Below are positions 16,538 through 26,063 of a stretch of 64,000 nucleotides of DNA, one piece after another. The notes under the pieces are model-generated. The model did not search any database and was not told where the DNA came from. It worked only from the letters and a program-made list of their open reading frames with translations. A program made the translations under genes and the position numbers. The DNA comes from JBBRZF01 sp038236965 (lineage in GTDB: Bacteria > Acidobacteriota > Terriglobia > Terriglobales > Acidobacteriaceae): positions 1 through 64,000 of the forward strand of contig JBBRZF010000001.1 of the NCBI GenBank assembly GCA_038236965.1, read 5' to 3'. Numbering within the stretch: position 1 is the first letter of the stretch; each line of letters begins with the position of its first letter.

Positions 16538-19500
16538 CTACGACTTCAAGGCTTTGATGCGCTCGGCAACGTCGCGGTAGTCAATATTAGACCCATAAAC
16601 TTCCGTGAAGTGAGCCAATGCCTGCGTTTTGTTTCCGGCGACCTCGTAGGCTCCGGCAAATTCATAGTGAATGGCGGTTCGGATTTCATCGTCGCTCGCC
16701 AGTTTCAGCGCTTTGTCATACCAACGGTACGAGGCCTCGGGCACGCCTTTGTCAACGAAACATTGGGCCAGCCAGGTGTAGACCTGCATGGTCTGGGGGA
16801 AGGGCGCGCCGCGGTCGATGGACTGCGCGACCTTCTGCAGTTCGCCGATGGCTTCATCGAGCAATCCCATTTCTTTGAAGGCGACGCCGAGGTTGTAGTG
16901 AGTCTCGGGGTCTTCGGTCTGGCTGGAGGATTCTTCTACATCCTCCTTGAACTCGGCAAACATATCGGCGAGCACGGAATTTGTTTCTTCCGCCACGGCG
17001 TCGGGAACAATGGCCGGAGCGGCAGCGGCCGCAATCGGCGCGACGGGAATGGACGCGGCAATCGGCGCGACGGGAATGGGGGCCACGGCCGGAATTGGTG
17101 GCGCAAAAACTTGTGGCGCAGGCGCGGGCTTCGCTGGCGGCGCGAGCGTGAAGTCGTCGCCCAGGGAATCTTCGAGGTCGAGCGCAAAGTCGGTGAGGGA
17201 TGCGGGCTCTTTGCCGGCGGCGACCGCAGGCACTGACTCTGCGGGAGTTGCAACGGGCTCGGCAACGAACGCGATGGGAGCGGCCAGTTCTGCGACCGGG
17301 AAAGTTTCAGCTACAGGAGGCGCAAGGGGAACATCGAGAATCGCCGCGACGTCTGGCGAGGATTCTACGAAGACCGGCGTCTCCTCCACGGCTGCGGGTT
17401 CGAATTCCGGGAGTTCGAAAACGCTTTCCATCGGAGCGGGGTTGGCAGACACACCCAAGGCGTCGGAGTCGAAGACGAATTCCGCGACGCTGGCATCGTC
17501 GGCAACGGCGGTGGTTTCGGTCGGCGAATCCGCCACTTCGAGGAGAACTTCGTTTTCCGCCGGTGCGGGGGTTGCCGCTGCAATCTGCGCGCGGAATCCA
17601 GCCAGGGCCTCATGGAACGGTTCGATGGCCGCAAGCTTGTCGACGGCCGCAGAAGCTTCGGCCCACATCTCTTGCGAGAGGTAGAACGAGATTTCTTCCA
17701 CCACGTCTGCGGTTGGCGAAGTGGGGGTAATCTCCTGCTCGACCTCGAAGAGCGGGGCGGCTTCCAACTCCAACTCGGGAGCGGCGGCGGGAAGCGACGG
17801 CGCGCTTTCGGCTACGGTGGTCTCCCATTCGTCGGAAAGATCGAATTCGTGCGCAGCTGCTTTGGACTCAATGGCGGCGAAGGGATCGACGGCCGCGGCG
17901 AAAGGTTCGGTGGCGGCGGCAAAGGGCTTGAGTTCAACCTCCGGCAGCGCGGCGGGAGGAGTGAACTTGTCTTTCGCAATCTCCGGCGCAATCTCCGGCG
18001 CAATCTCCGGTTCAGGGATTTCCGCGTGGGCGACAGATTGCGCGATGAAAGCTGGCGGCTCCGGCGGCATGGGAATAAAGCGCGTCGAAGATAGTTCGAT
18101 GGGCTTGAGTGCGGCGGGCGCGGATTCGGGCAGAAGACTGTCGTCATCGGCCAGCGGCAGGTCGCCGAAATCCATCACCTTGCGTTCGCTGACGGCGGGC
18201 GCTGCGGCGATGCCGGGGGACGGCAACGGAATGCCGGCTTTCTCCGCGTACTTCAGCGCCATATCGCGGAACTGGTTGGCTTCGTCGCGATAGCCGGCGA
18301 TTCGATAGACCTCTTCCAAAACCATGCAGCAGTGAGCCGCATCGCCGATGCGTCCGGTGCGTGCATATAAAGAAGCAAGCCGCTGGTTCAGGCGTATGTC
18401 TTTCGGGGCCTTGGGTAGCGCAGATTCGAGCGGAGGAATCGCCTTCGACGGCACGTTGTAGCTGTCGAAGAGCTCTGAATCCGTGAGAGCAGCCTGGATG
18501 GTGCTGGCGATATCTTCCGAATATTCCTGCACCACGACTGCGTTGACCGGTTCCAGTTCATCGACCAGGAAGGCCTGCGCGCCTTCTTCGGGCGTCAGTT
18601 GACGGGCGGCAGAGTCGGTTCCGAGACGCGCAATGATCTGTCTCTGGTTCTGAGAGTGGAGCGGATTCTCCGGCTCCAACTCCATCAGTTCCTTATAGAG
18701 GTCTTGCGCCCGCGGCAGGTCTCCGGCCTGCACCAGGGCGTGCGCCAGCAACTCGGTCACCTCCGCCGTGTGATTGGTGTCGCCGGCTTTGCGGAAGATG
18801 TTGAGGATAATGTCCAGCGCGGGAGCGTCGTTCTTTACTTTGGAAACGCAGCCGTAAAGCGCCTCGGTGAACTTGCCGGAGTCACTTGCCAGCAGGCGGT
18901 CTTCGAAGTCTCCATAAAATTTAAGTGCTTCGGTGACGCGGCCACTCGCCAACAGGTGCTCGCCATAGGCGGTGATGCCGCTGGTGTCGTGATGGACCGC
19001 GAAGAGCTTGCGCGCGATGGGCTCCACTTCCGAGCCCCGGCCGGATTTCAGGTAGGCATTCAGCAGGGAACTTAGTGCATCGGCCCGGGAATCAAGGTTG
19101 GGGAGCAGTTCGAGGTAGGTGATGGCTGCGCCCGGGTTGCCGGATTCCAGCGCGACCTGAGCACGCATTTCCAGGGCGCGCCCGTTCTGCGGATCAAGGG
19201 CCAGGACCTTTGCCAGCGCCTCATCTGCGGCGGGCAGCGAGTTGCGGTCGTGCAACGATTCGGCGGCATGAAAGAAGATGCTCTTCGCTTCCGCCGTCTT
19301 GCCCAGCTTGACGTACAAGTCCGCCAGTTTCGACTGCAGGGCGGCGTTCTCGGGATCCAGTTCCAGCATCTTCTGGAAGATCCGGGCGGCGTCGTCGAGA
19401 TTGCCGTTCCGCAAGTGCGAATCGGCTACCTGCACGTATTGCGAACGAGCGTCGTTGTAGAGACCCTGCTGGGTGTAGAGCTCGGCAAGCTTTTGCGTGC

Positions 19501-19795
19501 ACTCGATGGCCGAGGGCGTCAGCTTGGTGAGCTTCTTGTACATCGCGATGGCTTTGACGGTGAAGCCCTGCGCGGCGTAGGAATCTCCTACTTTGCGGAA
19601 GCAGACTACGGCCTGCTCTACCTGGCCGATGCGAGAGTAAAGATCGCCGATCGTGTTGAGGACGGTGAGGTCCTTGGGATCTTCTCGAGAGATCTTTTCG
19701 TACTCAAGGATGGCATTCTGCAGCTTGCCTTGTTGCACATACTTCTCGGCAGCGCTGAAAACCTTCGTCTTGTTAAAGCCGAATCCGAGCACCAT
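16538..19795 (-). CDS. Large TPR protein with low-complexity middle region
   Basis: 1085 aa from the ATG at 19795, where MVLGFGFNKTKVFSAAEKYV begins the TPR fold; a longer start at 20005 adds 70 unconvincing residues. Residues 15-480 contain about ten TPR-like helical pairs (LNTIGDLYSRIGQVEQAVVC, LADLYVKLGKTAEAKSIF). Residues about 600-960 are Ala/Pro/Glu-rich with short tandem repeats such as EIAPEIAPEIA and IPVAPIAASIPVAPIA. Two or three TPRs close the chain (YNLGVAFKEMGLLDEAIGEL). No signal peptide is seen, so it is probably a cytoplasmic scaffold. It heads a minus-strand run with the small membrane protein. Confidence 0.8.
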   Translation of the reverse strand: MVLGFGFNKTKVFSAAEKYVQQGKLQNAILEYEKISREDPKDLTVLNTIGDLYSRIGQVEQAVVCFRKVGDSYAAQGFTVKAIAMYKKLTKLTPSAIECTQKLAELYTQQGLYNDARSQYVQVADSHLRNGNLDDAARIFQKMLELDPENAALQSKLADLYVKLGKTAEAKSIFFHAAESLHDRNSLPAADEALAKVLALDPQNGRALEMRAQVALESGNPGAAITYLELLPNLDSRADALSSLLNAYLKSGRGSEVEPIARKLFAVHHDTSGITAYGEHLLASGRVTEALKFYGDFEDRLLASDSGKFTEALYGCVSKVKNDAPALDIILNIFRKAGDTNHTAEVTELLAHALVQAGDLPRAQDLYKELMELEPENPLHSQNQRQIIARLGTDSAARQLTPEEGAQAFLVDELEPVNAVVVQEYSEDIASTIQAALTDSELFDSYNVPSKAIPPLESALPKAPKDIRLNQRLASLYARTGRIGDAAHCCMVLEEVYRIAGYRDEANQFRDMALKYAEKAGIPLPSPGIAAAPAVSERKVMDFGDLPLADDDSLLPESAPAALKPIELSSTRFIPMPPEPPAFIAQSVAHAEIPEPEIAPEIAPEIAKDKFTPPAALPEVELKPFAAATEPFAAAVDPFAAIESKAAAHEFDLSDEWETTVAESAPSLPAAAPELELEAAPLFEVEQEITPTSPTADVVEEISFYLSQEMWAEASAAVDKLAAIEPFHEALAGFRAQIAAATPAPAENEVLLEVADSPTETTAVADDASVAEFVFDSDALGVSANPAPMESVFELPEFEPAAVEETPVFVESSPDVAAILDVPLAPPVAETFPVAELAAPIAFVAEPVATPAESVPAVAAGKEPASLTDFALDLEDSLGDDFTLAPPAKPAPAPQVFAPPIPAVAPIPVAPIAASIPVAPIAAAAAPAIVPDAVAEETNSVLADMFAEFKEDVEESSSQTEDPETHYNLGVAFKEMGLLDEAIGELQKVAQSIDRGAPFPQTMQVYTWLAQCFVDKGVPEASYRWYDKALKLASDDEIRTAIHYEFAGAYEVAGNKTQALAHFTEVYGSNIDYRDVAERIKALKS

Positions 19796-20074
19796 CTGAA
19801 TAGGACTCCGGGAGGAAAAGGGCGTGCAGTGAACCACTTTCTCTGTCCCGCAAGTGGACACAAAGACATGAGAGAGTAGCTCGATTATGGCGCTTACAGT
19901 ACCACAGTTACAGGCCTCGACCCAAGCGGGCGAAAGACTTAGGGGCATTGGCCGGAAGGCCATGTACCTTGCAGGCCAAAACCTTCCCGCGGTTGGAACG
20001 TCCAACCACAGGAAGCGTCATATTCCCCTCACAAAAGATGTGGCGTATGGCAAAGCTGCTGCATCCAACAGGGG

Positions 20075-20080
20075 TATAAT
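20075..20080 (+). promoter_or_regulatory. Candidate -10 box TATAAT for the S41 homologue
   Basis: A perfect TATAAT lies 45 bp before the start at 20125. No convincing -35 is visible at the usual distance. The remaining gap between the two divergent genes (19796-20124) shows no other feature. Confidence 0.4.
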
Positions 20081-20124
20081 CGAGAACCCTTCCCACCGGA
20101 AGAACATCGGAAAACGAAGTCTCC

Positions 20125-21339
20125 ATGTCAAAAGCGACCAAAGCGTTCCTGCTCGTATTCTCGTTGGCGGTGGTGTTGTTCACCGTAGCCGGCGGACTGG
20201 GTGTAAAAGCCTCCACTAATGATGGCGCATATCGCCAACTTGGCGTGTTCAGCGAAGTACTCTCGCGCATACGCACGGATTACGTCGAGGAGCCCAATCT
20301 TCCGCACGTCACCGACGGCGCACTGCACGGTCTGCTGGAATCGCTCGACGCCAACTCCAGCTACCTGAGCCCTTTGGAATACAAGCAGTACAAGCAGATG
20401 AAGGCGGAGAGCAAAGCCAACATCGGCGCGGCCATCTCCAAGCGCTTTGGATACGGCGCCATCATCGCCGTGGTTCCCGGCGGGCCTGCGGATAAAGCGG
20501 GCATCGAGAACAGCGACATCATTGAAGCCATCGAAGGCAAGAGCACGCGCGAAATGTCGTTGGCAGAGATCAACGGCGTTTTGAGCGGCACCCCGGGTTC
20601 GGTCATCAATGTTTCGGTAGTGCGTCCGCGTAAAGCCATGCCGCAGAAGATCGCCATCACGCGCGACGTCGTTAAAGACCCGCCGCTTACCAGCAAAATG
20701 ATGGAAGACGGCATCGGCTACATACGCGTTGACGGCTTTGACAAAGGCCGCGCGCAGGAAATCGCCGGACGCGTGCGGGACCTGCAGAAGCAGGGCGCGA
20801 AGAAACTCGTGCTCGACCTGCGCAACTCCGGCTTCGGCGAGATCAGCGAAGGCATCGCCACGGCGAACCTGTTCCTGAATCACGGCACCATCTCTTACGT
20901 GCAAGGTCAACGCTACCCCAAGGAGACCTACACGGCGGACCCGGCCAAGGCCATCACCAACATTCCCATGGTAGTGCTGGTGAATCGCAGCACGGCAGGC
21001 CCGGCGGAGATCGTAGCTTCTTCTATCCTGGAGAATGCGCGCGGGGACGTGGTGGGCGACAAGACGTTCGGCGTCGGCTCCATCCAGAAAGTCATTGAGA
21101 TGCCGGATGGCTCCGCGCTTATCCTCTCGGTGGCGAAGTACTACACGCCCGGCGGGAAAGCCATACAGGACACGGCCATCACGCCCAACATTCTTGTAGC
21201 GGACGTAGCCGACGACTTCATCGCTCCCGATGACGAAACCGACGGCGCTGCTCCCGAAGCTCCGAAGAAGACCAATCAGGTCGATGAGCAGCTTCGCAGG
21301 GCAGTGGAAGTACTGAAGAATAGAGACCAGAAGGCGTAA
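20125..21339 (+). CDS. S41 (CtpA-like) protease homologue lacking the Ser-Lys dyad
   Basis: 404 aa. A membrane anchor or signal peptide is at about residues 6-26, an N-terminal helical part (YVEEPNLPHVTDGALHGLLESLD), a PDZ domain (about 110-185) and an S41 domain follow. In active CtpA/Prc enzymes the middle Ser of SASASE and a Lys 25 residues later in TFGKG are catalytic. Here the aligned segments read STAGPAEI and TFGVGSIQ: Gly292 replaces the Ser and Val317 the Lys, with the 25-residue spacing kept. The fold is intact but it is probably not a classical protease. Alternatives: a Thr/Ser nearby acts instead, or it is an adaptor. A hairpin terminator follows. Confidence 0.82.
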   Translation: MSKATKAFLLVFSLAVVLFTVAGGLGVKASTNDGAYRQLGVFSEVLSRIRTDYVEEPNLPHVTDGALHGLLESLDANSSYLSPLEYKQYKQMKAESKANIGAAISKRFGYGAIIAVVPGGPADKAGIENSDIIEAIEGKSTREMSLAEINGVLSGTPGSVINVSVVRPRKAMPQKIAITRDVVKDPPLTSKMMEDGIGYIRVDGFDKGRAQEIAGRVRDLQKQGAKKLVLDLRNSGFGEISEGIATANLFLNHGTISYVQGQRYPKETYTADPAKAITNIPMVVLVNRSTAGPAEIVASSILENARGDVVGDKTFGVGSIQKVIEMPDGSALILSVAKYYTPGGKAIQDTAITPNILVADVADDFIAPDDETDGAAPEAPKKTNQVDEQLRRAVEVLKNRDQKA

Positions 21340-21355
21340 GCGTTTTCTAAGTGGC

Positions 21356-21387
21356 AAAATGGCGGACCGAAAAGGTTCGCCATTTTT
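21356..21387 (+). terminator. Rho-independent terminator
   Basis: AAAATGGCGGACC pairs with GGTTCGCCATTTT with one mismatch around GAAAA, ending in five T. It begins 17 bp after the S41 homologue stop. Confidence 0.8.
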
Positions 21388-21471
21388 ATGTCCGACAACT
21401 TGGAGACCGAGAGAATCGATCCGCAAGAATCGGATTGCTGGTCGTAAGATGGTGGCCTGGAGGAACACGAA

Positions 21472-22140
21472 TTGGATCGAGACGAACGTACTCCGCCTTA
21501 CGTCCGCTACTTAGCTCGTCTGGTTCGGCGGTTCCCAAACTATGATTTCTCCTTCATAAAACCGCTACGACAAAAAGCGGTTGATGCGCTTCAACTCCAA
21601 CAGGGGAACCGCGCGCTTGATGTGGGCTGCGGACCCGGTGGGACATTTCCATATCTTGCCAATGCAGTGGGGCCGTCTGGTCAAGTAGTGGGAGTAGAAA
21701 ACAGTCCCGAAGTCACGATTAATGCTAGAAGAAGAGTTGCGGCTAATCACTGGAGTAATGTTCAAGTGATCGAAGGGGATGCCCGCACAGTCGGGCTGAA
21801 CGGTACGTTCGACGGCCTTGTGATGTTCGCAGCACCCGATGTTTATGCTTCTCCAGAGGCAGTCGCGAATTTGCTCCCATACTTGAAAAGCAATGCTCGA
21901 GTCGTTTTGTTCGGAGCCAAACTGTCCCGCAATCGCTCGTCAACATTACTCAATCTGCTATTTCGGTCGCTGATGAAGCTTTCATTCTCCTCCACACCTA
22001 AGTTGAATCACGAACCCTGGTGTGTACTTAGGGACCACGGCGCTATGCTCGAAGTAAAGGAATACTTCTGTGGGTGTATGTTCCTGGCTTGGGGAAAAAT
22101 AAACGTCAAGACAGACTCCGTTGCGCCGTTACCTTCGTGA
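21472..22140 (+). CDS. Class I SAM-dependent methyltransferase
   Basis: 222 aa. The TTG start at 21472 has a good GGAGG 8 bases upstream. Motif I is ALDVGCGPGGTFPYL, followed by VVGVENSP (motif post-I) and VQVIEGDA (acidic SAM-binding loop). The remainder, with LLNLLFRSLMKLSFSS, does not reveal the substrate. Base composition is visibly richer in A and T than the neighbours, which suggests acquisition by transfer. It stands alone between the S41 homologue and the PBP1A gene. Confidence 0.75.
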   Translation: MDRDERTPPYVRYLARLVRRFPNYDFSFIKPLRQKAVDALQLQQGNRALDVGCGPGGTFPYLANAVGPSGQVVGVENSPEVTINARRRVAANHWSNVQVIEGDARTVGLNGTFDGLVMFAAPDVYASPEAVANLLPYLKSNARVVLFGAKLSRNRSSTLLNLLFRSLMKLSFSSTPKLNHEPWCVLRDHGAMLEVKEYFCGCMFLAWGKINVKTDSVAPLPS

Positions 22141-22216
22141 CCCTGCGCGGCTCAATGTTTCGCCCTAAAATTCAGTCCTCTCCGTGCTATTCTGAGCCCG
22201 TTCTTCTCTGTTAAAC

Positions 22217-24505
22217 ATGACTCCGTTGGACACAGGACTCCCGCCGCTCGACACGGGCGGCCGGAAGGTGGATTCCACCTCGGCAGCAAAGCGAGTGGGT
22301 GCGCGCAAAGCAAGAGTCGTCGCGCGGTTGGTGTTTGCCGCCTTCGTGCTCGCCTCCGCCGTGATCGGCGCGCTTTGCGGATTCCTCTTCGTTTACTCCA
22401 CGGACCTTCCGCAGATCAATGAACTTGAGCAGTACCGTCCCAGCGCCATCACCGAACTTTACGATTACAAGGGACGCGTCATCGGTTCGTTCGCGCTGCA
22501 GCGCCGCGTCATCGCTTCGTACGATGATTATCCCAAGGTCTTGCGCGACGCCATCCTGTCTATCGAAGACAAGGATTTCGATAAGCATTGGGGCATCAAT
22601 CTGTGGCGCATCGTGGGCGCCGCCTACCGCGACATCACCAGCGGAAGCCGCGCGCAGGGCGCGTCTACGCTGACCATGCAGCTATCGCGCAATCTCTTCC
22701 TGACGCCCGACCGCAAGTTCGGACGCAAGATACAGGAAGTGATGCTGGCCATACAGATCGAACGCCGCTTCACCAAGCAGCAGATATTCACGCTCTACGC
22801 CAACCAGATTTTTCTTGGACACGGAGCTTACGGCTTCGAGGCGGGCTCGGAGTTCTATTTCAATAAAAAGGCAAAAGACCTCACGCTGGAAGAAGCAGCG
22901 CTGCTCGCCGGATTGCCCAAGGCGCCGAATTCCTATTCGCCTATCCTCAATCCTGAGCGAGCGCTGCGTCGCCGCAATCTCATCATCAACGCCATGATGG
23001 AGGACGGCAAAGTCACGGTCGAAGAGGCCCAGCGCGCCAAGGCTGCGCCGTTGAAACTGAATGTCCAGGGCTCGCCGAATTCTCTCGCGCCCTACTTCGC
23101 CGAAGAGATTCGCCGCTACCTGGAAAAGAAGTACGGCACCGACCAGGTCCACGAAGGCGGACTGCGTGTCTATACCTCGCTCGATATGGACCTGCAACGC
23201 ACGGCGACACAGGCGTTGCTCGACGGACTGGCCGCCTACGAGCGTCGCCACGGATGGAAGGGCAGTCTGAACAACGTGCTCGCCGCAGGCAACGAACTCG
23301 ACAAATATGACCACGGCGATTGGCACGAGAACATCGTTGCCGGAAATTACATACACGCCCTCGTCACCGACGTAACGCCTGCATCGGCCACCATAAAGAT
23401 GGGACGCGTGCAGGCGGTGATCTCTTCCGCTGACATGGCGTGGACCAGGAGCAAGACTCCGGCAGACATCCTCGCGGTCGGCGACATCGCTTATGTAAAA
23501 GTTCTGAGCGTGAACGGCGACAATGCAAGGGTAAGTCTGGAGCAGGATTCCGGCGCACAAGGCGCGCTGCTCGCGCTCGATAACTCCACCGGAGAAGTTC
23601 GCGCCATGATTGGCGGACGCGACTACGAGGAATCGAAGTTCAACCGCGCAACACAGGCCTTGCGACAAACAGGTTCGTCGTTCAAGCCTTACGTTTACAC
23701 CACTGCGGTGGAAGACGGCGCGGAGCCTGATGACATCATCCTCGACGCGCCCACAACGTTTGCGACCGCCAGCGGGCCTTACTCTCCGCATAATTACGAT
23801 GGAAAGTTTGAAGGGAACATCACGCTTCGTCACGCCCTCGCCGAGTCGCGCAACATTCCCGCGCTGAAACTGGCGCAGCGCGTCACCATCAAAGCCATCA
23901 TCGACATGGTGCATCGCTTCGGCATCACCTCGGAAATCCCCGCGTATCTGCCGGTCGCGCTCGGCTCCGCCGAGGTCACCTTGATTGAACAGACAGCCGC
24001 GTACAGCACCTTCCCGAATGACGGCGTACGTGTTTCTCCGCATTACATTCGCAAGGTGGTCGATTACGATGGCCACGTGCTGGAAGAAAATTTTCCCGAA
24101 GTCCGTGATGTGATCAACGCACGCACGGCGCGCATCATGACCTCGCTTTTGCGCGAAGTGGTGCTGCACGGAACCGGATTCACGGCCTCGAAACTCAATC
24201 ATCCGCTGGGCGGAAAGACGGGAACGACCAACGATTTCACCGATGCGTGGTTCGTCGGATTCTCGCCGTCTGTTTCTTGTGGTGTATGGGTCGGCTTCGA
24301 CGAAAAGAAAACGCTTGGCAATAAAGAGACCGGCGCGCAGGCGGCGCTGCCCATCTGGATAGAATTCATGAAGGCCGCCATCGCCGACAAACCGGACGAA
24401 CAGTTTCCGGAGCTCTCGCCGGAAGACTTAAAGAATGCCGCGGCCAAACCAAAAGTAAAGCTGGACACTACGATTTCAAAACCCGCCGACACGGAGGCGC
24501 ACTGA
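22217..24505 (+). CDS. Class A penicillin-binding protein (PBP1A type)
   Basis: Bifunctional peptidoglycan glycosyltransferase/transpeptidase, 762 aa. An N-terminal cytoplasmic stretch and one membrane segment (about 36-60) come first. The GT51 domain shows EDKDFDKHWGI and GASTLTMQLSRNLFL. The transpeptidase domain has all three motifs: SSFK (catalytic Ser, in RQTGSSFKPYVY), SRN (ESRNIPALK) and KTGTT (GGKTGTTNDFTDAWFVG). The tail lacks PASTA domains, but the next gene, overlapping by one base, encodes three of them, so the two probably act together. Confidence 0.93.
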   Translation: MTPLDTGLPPLDTGGRKVDSTSAAKRVGARKARVVARLVFAAFVLASAVIGALCGFLFVYSTDLPQINELEQYRPSAITELYDYKGRVIGSFALQRRVIASYDDYPKVLRDAILSIEDKDFDKHWGINLWRIVGAAYRDITSGSRAQGASTLTMQLSRNLFLTPDRKFGRKIQEVMLAIQIERRFTKQQIFTLYANQIFLGHGAYGFEAGSEFYFNKKAKDLTLEEAALLAGLPKAPNSYSPILNPERALRRRNLIINAMMEDGKVTVEEAQRAKAAPLKLNVQGSPNSLAPYFAEEIRRYLEKKYGTDQVHEGGLRVYTSLDMDLQRTATQALLDGLAAYERRHGWKGSLNNVLAAGNELDKYDHGDWHENIVAGNYIHALVTDVTPASATIKMGRVQAVISSADMAWTRSKTPADILAVGDIAYVKVLSVNGDNARVSLEQDSGAQGALLALDNSTGEVRAMIGGRDYEESKFNRATQALRQTGSSFKPYVYTTAVEDGAEPDDIILDAPTTFATASGPYSPHNYDGKFEGNITLRHALAESRNIPALKLAQRVTIKAIIDMVHRFGITSEIPAYLPVALGSAEVTLIEQTAAYSTFPNDGVRVSPHYIRKVVDYDGHVLEENFPEVRDVINARTARIMTSLLREVVLHGTGFTASKLNHPLGGKTGTTNDFTDAWFVGFSPSVSCGVWVGFDEKKTLGNKETGAQAALPIWIEFMKAAIADKPDEQFPELSPEDLKNAAAKPKVKLDTTISKPADTEAH

Positions 24506-25239
24506 TGCGGCGCTTCTTCGGCGTCGTAGTGCGTGTATTGATTCTGCTCGTCGTCGGTATGGCCTCGGCGCTCACGTCCATGCGCTTTGCCATCCATGGA
24601 CGCGAGGTGCAAGTTCCCAAGCTTGTGGGCATGACTCCCTCGGACGCCGAGCGTGCGGCCAATGCCAATGGCCTTACGCTCTTTCGGGAGAATCGTTTTT
24701 ACAGCAGCGAGGTTCCGGCAGGGAAGATCATCTCGCAATTGCCGACGCCTGGGTCTGTCGTGCGCAGCGGCTGGCGCGTGCGGGTCGCCGAAAGTCTTGG
24801 GCCGCAGACGATCGTGATTCCAAGCCTCATCGGCCAGAGTCCTCGCGCTGCGGAGATCAACATACGTCGCCGCGGACTGGAGATGGAAGGCATCGCGACC
24901 GTGGTGCTGCCCGGTGCGCCCGCTGACCAGGTGATCGCGCAGAGTCCTGCGCCGAACGCGAAAGATGTTTCCTCTCCCAAGGTCGGACTGCTCACAACCG
25001 CGCCCGAAGGCGAGAAGGCTTACGTCATGCCCGAACTGAGCGGGATGACCCTGGGCGCGGCGTCGGTCGCCATCACCGACGTCGGACTGAAACTCGGCAA
25101 CGTTGCCACGGCAAAAAGCGATCAGGATCCGCTGATACCTGCGCCGCCTCGCACGGAACCTGTCATCGTCCGCCAATCCATCCCCGCAGGTCAAAAGGTC
25201 CTCACCGGCGCTACGGTCGCCGTTGACGTGTTGCGTTGA
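24505..25239 (+). CDS. Membrane-anchored PASTA-domain protein
   Basis: 244 aa. One N-terminal membrane helix (about residues 4-26) is followed by three PASTA domains (VQVPKLVGMTPSDAERAANA; VIPSLIGQSPRAAEINIR; YVMPELSGMTLGAASVAI). PASTA units bind muropeptides or modulate cell-wall enzymes. The start codon overlaps the PBP1A stop in TGATG, a sign of translational coupling. Splitting PBP1A and PASTA into neighbouring genes, rather than a fusion, fits a partner that regulates the synthase. No kinase domain is attached. Confidence 0.87.
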   Translation: MRRFFGVVVRVLILLVVGMASALTSMRFAIHGREVQVPKLVGMTPSDAERAANANGLTLFRENRFYSSEVPAGKIISQLPTPGSVVRSGWRVRVAESLGPQTIVIPSLIGQSPRAAEINIRRRGLEMEGIATVVLPGAPADQVIAQSPAPNAKDVSSPKVGLLTTAPEGEKAYVMPELSGMTLGAASVAITDVGLKLGNVATAKSDQDPLIPAPPRTEPVIVRQSIPAGQKVLTGATVAVDVLR

Positions 25240-25253
25240 TGCCGGTCTGAGTT

Positions 25254-25302
25254 CGCGACTCACTACTCGCGACTCACTACTTACTACTCACTGCATGCGA
25301 CT
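25254..25302. repeat. Heptamer array before kdsB
   Basis: Seven 7-bp units: CGCGACT, CACTACT, CGCGACT, CACTACT, TACTACT, CACTGCA, TGCGACT. The first four are a duplicated 14-mer. The array fills the 80-bp gap between the PASTA gene and kdsB and leaves 17 bp before the kdsB start. Confidence 0.8.
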
Positions 25303-25319
25303 GCCAGTACACTACCTGC

Positions 25320-26045
25320 ATGCGCTTTGTAGCCATTATCCCTGCACGCATCGCCTCCACGCGTTTGCCACGCAAGCCCTTGCATCTCATCGATGGCAAG
25401 CCGATGATCCAGCGCGTCTATGAAGCGGCGATTGCCGCGCCCATGTTGAAAGACGTCATCATCGCCACCGACAGCGAAGAGATCATGGCGCTGGCGAAGA
25501 AGATGCATTGGAATGCGCGCATGACCTCGCATGACCACCGCAGCGGGACGGACCGCGTCCATGAGGTCGCGCAGTCGATCGACGCCGATGTCTATCTCAA
25601 CATACAGGGCGACGAACCGCTGACACGTCCCGAACATATTTCAGTTTTGCTGGATCTGATGGTTCGTCCCGGAGTAGCAGTCGGAACTTTGAAGACCATC
25701 TGCCCGCCAGAAGACGCTGCCAATCCCAATGCGGTGAAGGTGGTTGCCGACGTCACCGGACGCGCGCTGTATTTCTCGCGCTCCACCATCCCCTTCGATC
25801 GCGACAGCACGGGGAAGTCGCGCTACTTCAAGCATCTCGGTTTTTATGCCTATCGCAAGGCTGCGCTGGAGACGTTCGTGCGCTTGAAGGAATCGTCACT
25901 CGAGGTAAGCGAGCGGCTGGAACAACTTCGCTTTTTAGAGAATGGAATCGACATCTACGTCGCAGAGACTCCGTTCGACACCATTGGCGTGGACACTGAA
26001 GCCGACGTCCAACGTGTAGAAGAGATTCTGAGGTCTCGCGGATAA
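25320..26045 (+). CDS. kdsB: 3-deoxy-manno-octulosonate cytidylyltransferase KdsB
   Basis: Activates Kdo with CTP for lipopolysaccharide core synthesis; 241 aa, family length. The nucleotide-binding N-terminus PARIASTRLPRKPLHLIDG is typical, as are NIQGDEPL, RSTIPFDRD and HLGFYAYRKAALETF. Its presence implies a Kdo-containing outer membrane. It is convergent with the M48 protease gene, 18 bp away. No other Kdo gene is in the window. Confidence 0.94.
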   Translation: MRFVAIIPARIASTRLPRKPLHLIDGKPMIQRVYEAAIAAPMLKDVIIATDSEEIMALAKKMHWNARMTSHDHRSGTDRVHEVAQSIDADVYLNIQGDEPLTRPEHISVLLDLMVRPGVAVGTLKTICPPEDAANPNAVKVVADVTGRALYFSRSTIPFDRDSTGKSRYFKHLGFYAYRKAALETFVRLKESSLEVSERLEQLRFLENGIDIYVAETPFDTIGVDTEADVQRVEEILRSRG

Positions 26046-26063
26046 AAGTTTTGGCGCGGGAAT

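Noticed and set aside
20128..21468. 446-codon minus-strand open frame
   Set aside because: It lies antisense to the S41 homologue and mirrors its codon pattern; composition-driven shadow in high-GC DNA.
22682..24202. 506-codon minus-strand open frame
   Set aside because: Antisense to PBP1A, whose three transpeptidase motifs are intact; no domain in the antisense product.
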